NCBI RefSeq assembly: GCF_026191635.1
Contig: NZ_JAKRRW010000012.1
Location: 90,141-154,140, forward strand
Direction of reading: 5' to 3'
Length of the DNA: 64,000 nucleotides
Origin: Photobacterium obscurum
GTDB lineage: Bacteria > Pseudomonadota > Gammaproteobacteria > Enterobacterales > Vibrionaceae
The translations under genes and the position numbers were made by a program. This document shows positions 63,987-64,000 of the stretch, in pieces. Every line of letters starts with the position of its first letter. Position 1 is the first letter of the stretch. Below the pieces are notes generated by a model, which was given only the letters and a program-made list of their open reading frames with translations, did not search any database and was not told the DNA's origin.

Positions 63987-64000
63987 ATGGACAGAAATAA
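63987..64000 (+). CDS. Start of the next transposon gene (4 codons visible)
   Basis: ATG 63987 opens MDRN and then leaves the window. It shares its A with the stop of a 17-codon frame (63934-63987, TAATG), which itself starts inside tnsC, so it may be translationally coupled. By Tn7 gene order this would be a TnsD/TniQ-type targeting protein, but nothing in four codons shows that. Confidence 0.35.

Larger units (their letters stand above)
60341..64000 (+). mobile_element. Tn7-like transposon, right-end portion (continues past window)
   Basis: Starts with TGTCGAAACA at 60341 and carries three TnsB-type repeats, then tnsA, tnsB and tnsC in order on the plus strand. Tn7-like elements insert with this tnsA-proximal end next to the target gene, as seen here next to yidA. 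From memory the end closely resembles that of Tn6677 (TGTTGATACA with CCATAAA...TGATATT repeats), so I place it in that clade, which includes type I-F3 CRISPR-associated transposons. Target duplication expected to be 5 bp (TTTTT here). The left end, cargo and targeting genes are not in the window. Confidence 0.92.

Overview
The window reads as an ordinary chromosomal segment of a marine gammaproteobacterium in the Vibrionaceae. Photobacterium is my best guess, from protein style, the tRNA/terminator arrangement and the mix of metabolic and regulatory genes; I cannot prove the genus from sequence alone. Its last 3.7 kb is the beginning of a Tn7-like transposon.

Layout. 1-3294: pqiABC envelope lipid-transport operon (minus strand, pqiC cut by the window edge). 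3830-10283: phenylalanine/tyrosine catabolism as two divergent operons, phhA-phhB (minus) and hmgA-fahA-maiA-aacS (plus), around a TyrR-like box. The missing step, hpd, lies apart at 27947-29020. Together they take Phe through Tyr and homogentisate to fumarate and acetoacetyl-CoA; the tyrosine aminotransferase step is not in the window. 10488-14328: a YeiR-type zinc GTPase followed by a second TldD/TldE-like protease pair. 14864-21477: a seven-gene minus-strand operon (secreted protein, ABC ATPase, FtsX-like permease, outer-membrane lipoprotein-sorting protein, outer-membrane protein, LytS-like kinase, LytTR regulator), which looks like an envelope export/sensing module. 21883-42405: scattered single genes, including a pseudo-receiver protein, a thioesterase, a coiled-coil membrane protein, small outer-membrane proteins, a phospholipase D, a CHAD protein, a GGDEF-EAL protein, glutathione peroxidase, a chemoreceptor, adenine deaminase, Mog and GabD. 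42602-43213: a tRNA-Ser/tRNA-Asp operon with a stringent-type promoter, followed by two decayed tRNA-Asp-derived tandem units. 43877-60291: KefB/C and its flavoprotein partner, arginase family, lipase-like hydrolases, RNase HI, metallo-beta-lactamase fold, YqhC/YqhD, Lrp/EamA, MipA/OmpV and YidA.

The most notable item is at the right edge. Directly after the yidA terminator (60313-60340) a TGT-starting transposon end begins at 60341 with three CCATAA-type TnsB-site repeats, followed by tnsA, tnsB and tnsC. End sequence, gene order and a short (328 aa) TnsC resemble the Tn6677-like group that includes the type I-F3 CRISPR-associated transposons. The insertion lies exactly 50 bp beyond a CC-preceded 32-bp stretch covering the conserved 3' end of yidA, the geometry expected for RNA-guided homing. 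The cas, TniQ and CRISPR parts, if present, lie beyond the window, so a TnsD-type protein-guided element remains possible. Either way, yidA is an attachment site I do not recognise from the well-known set (glmS, guaC, yciA, ffs, rsmJ).
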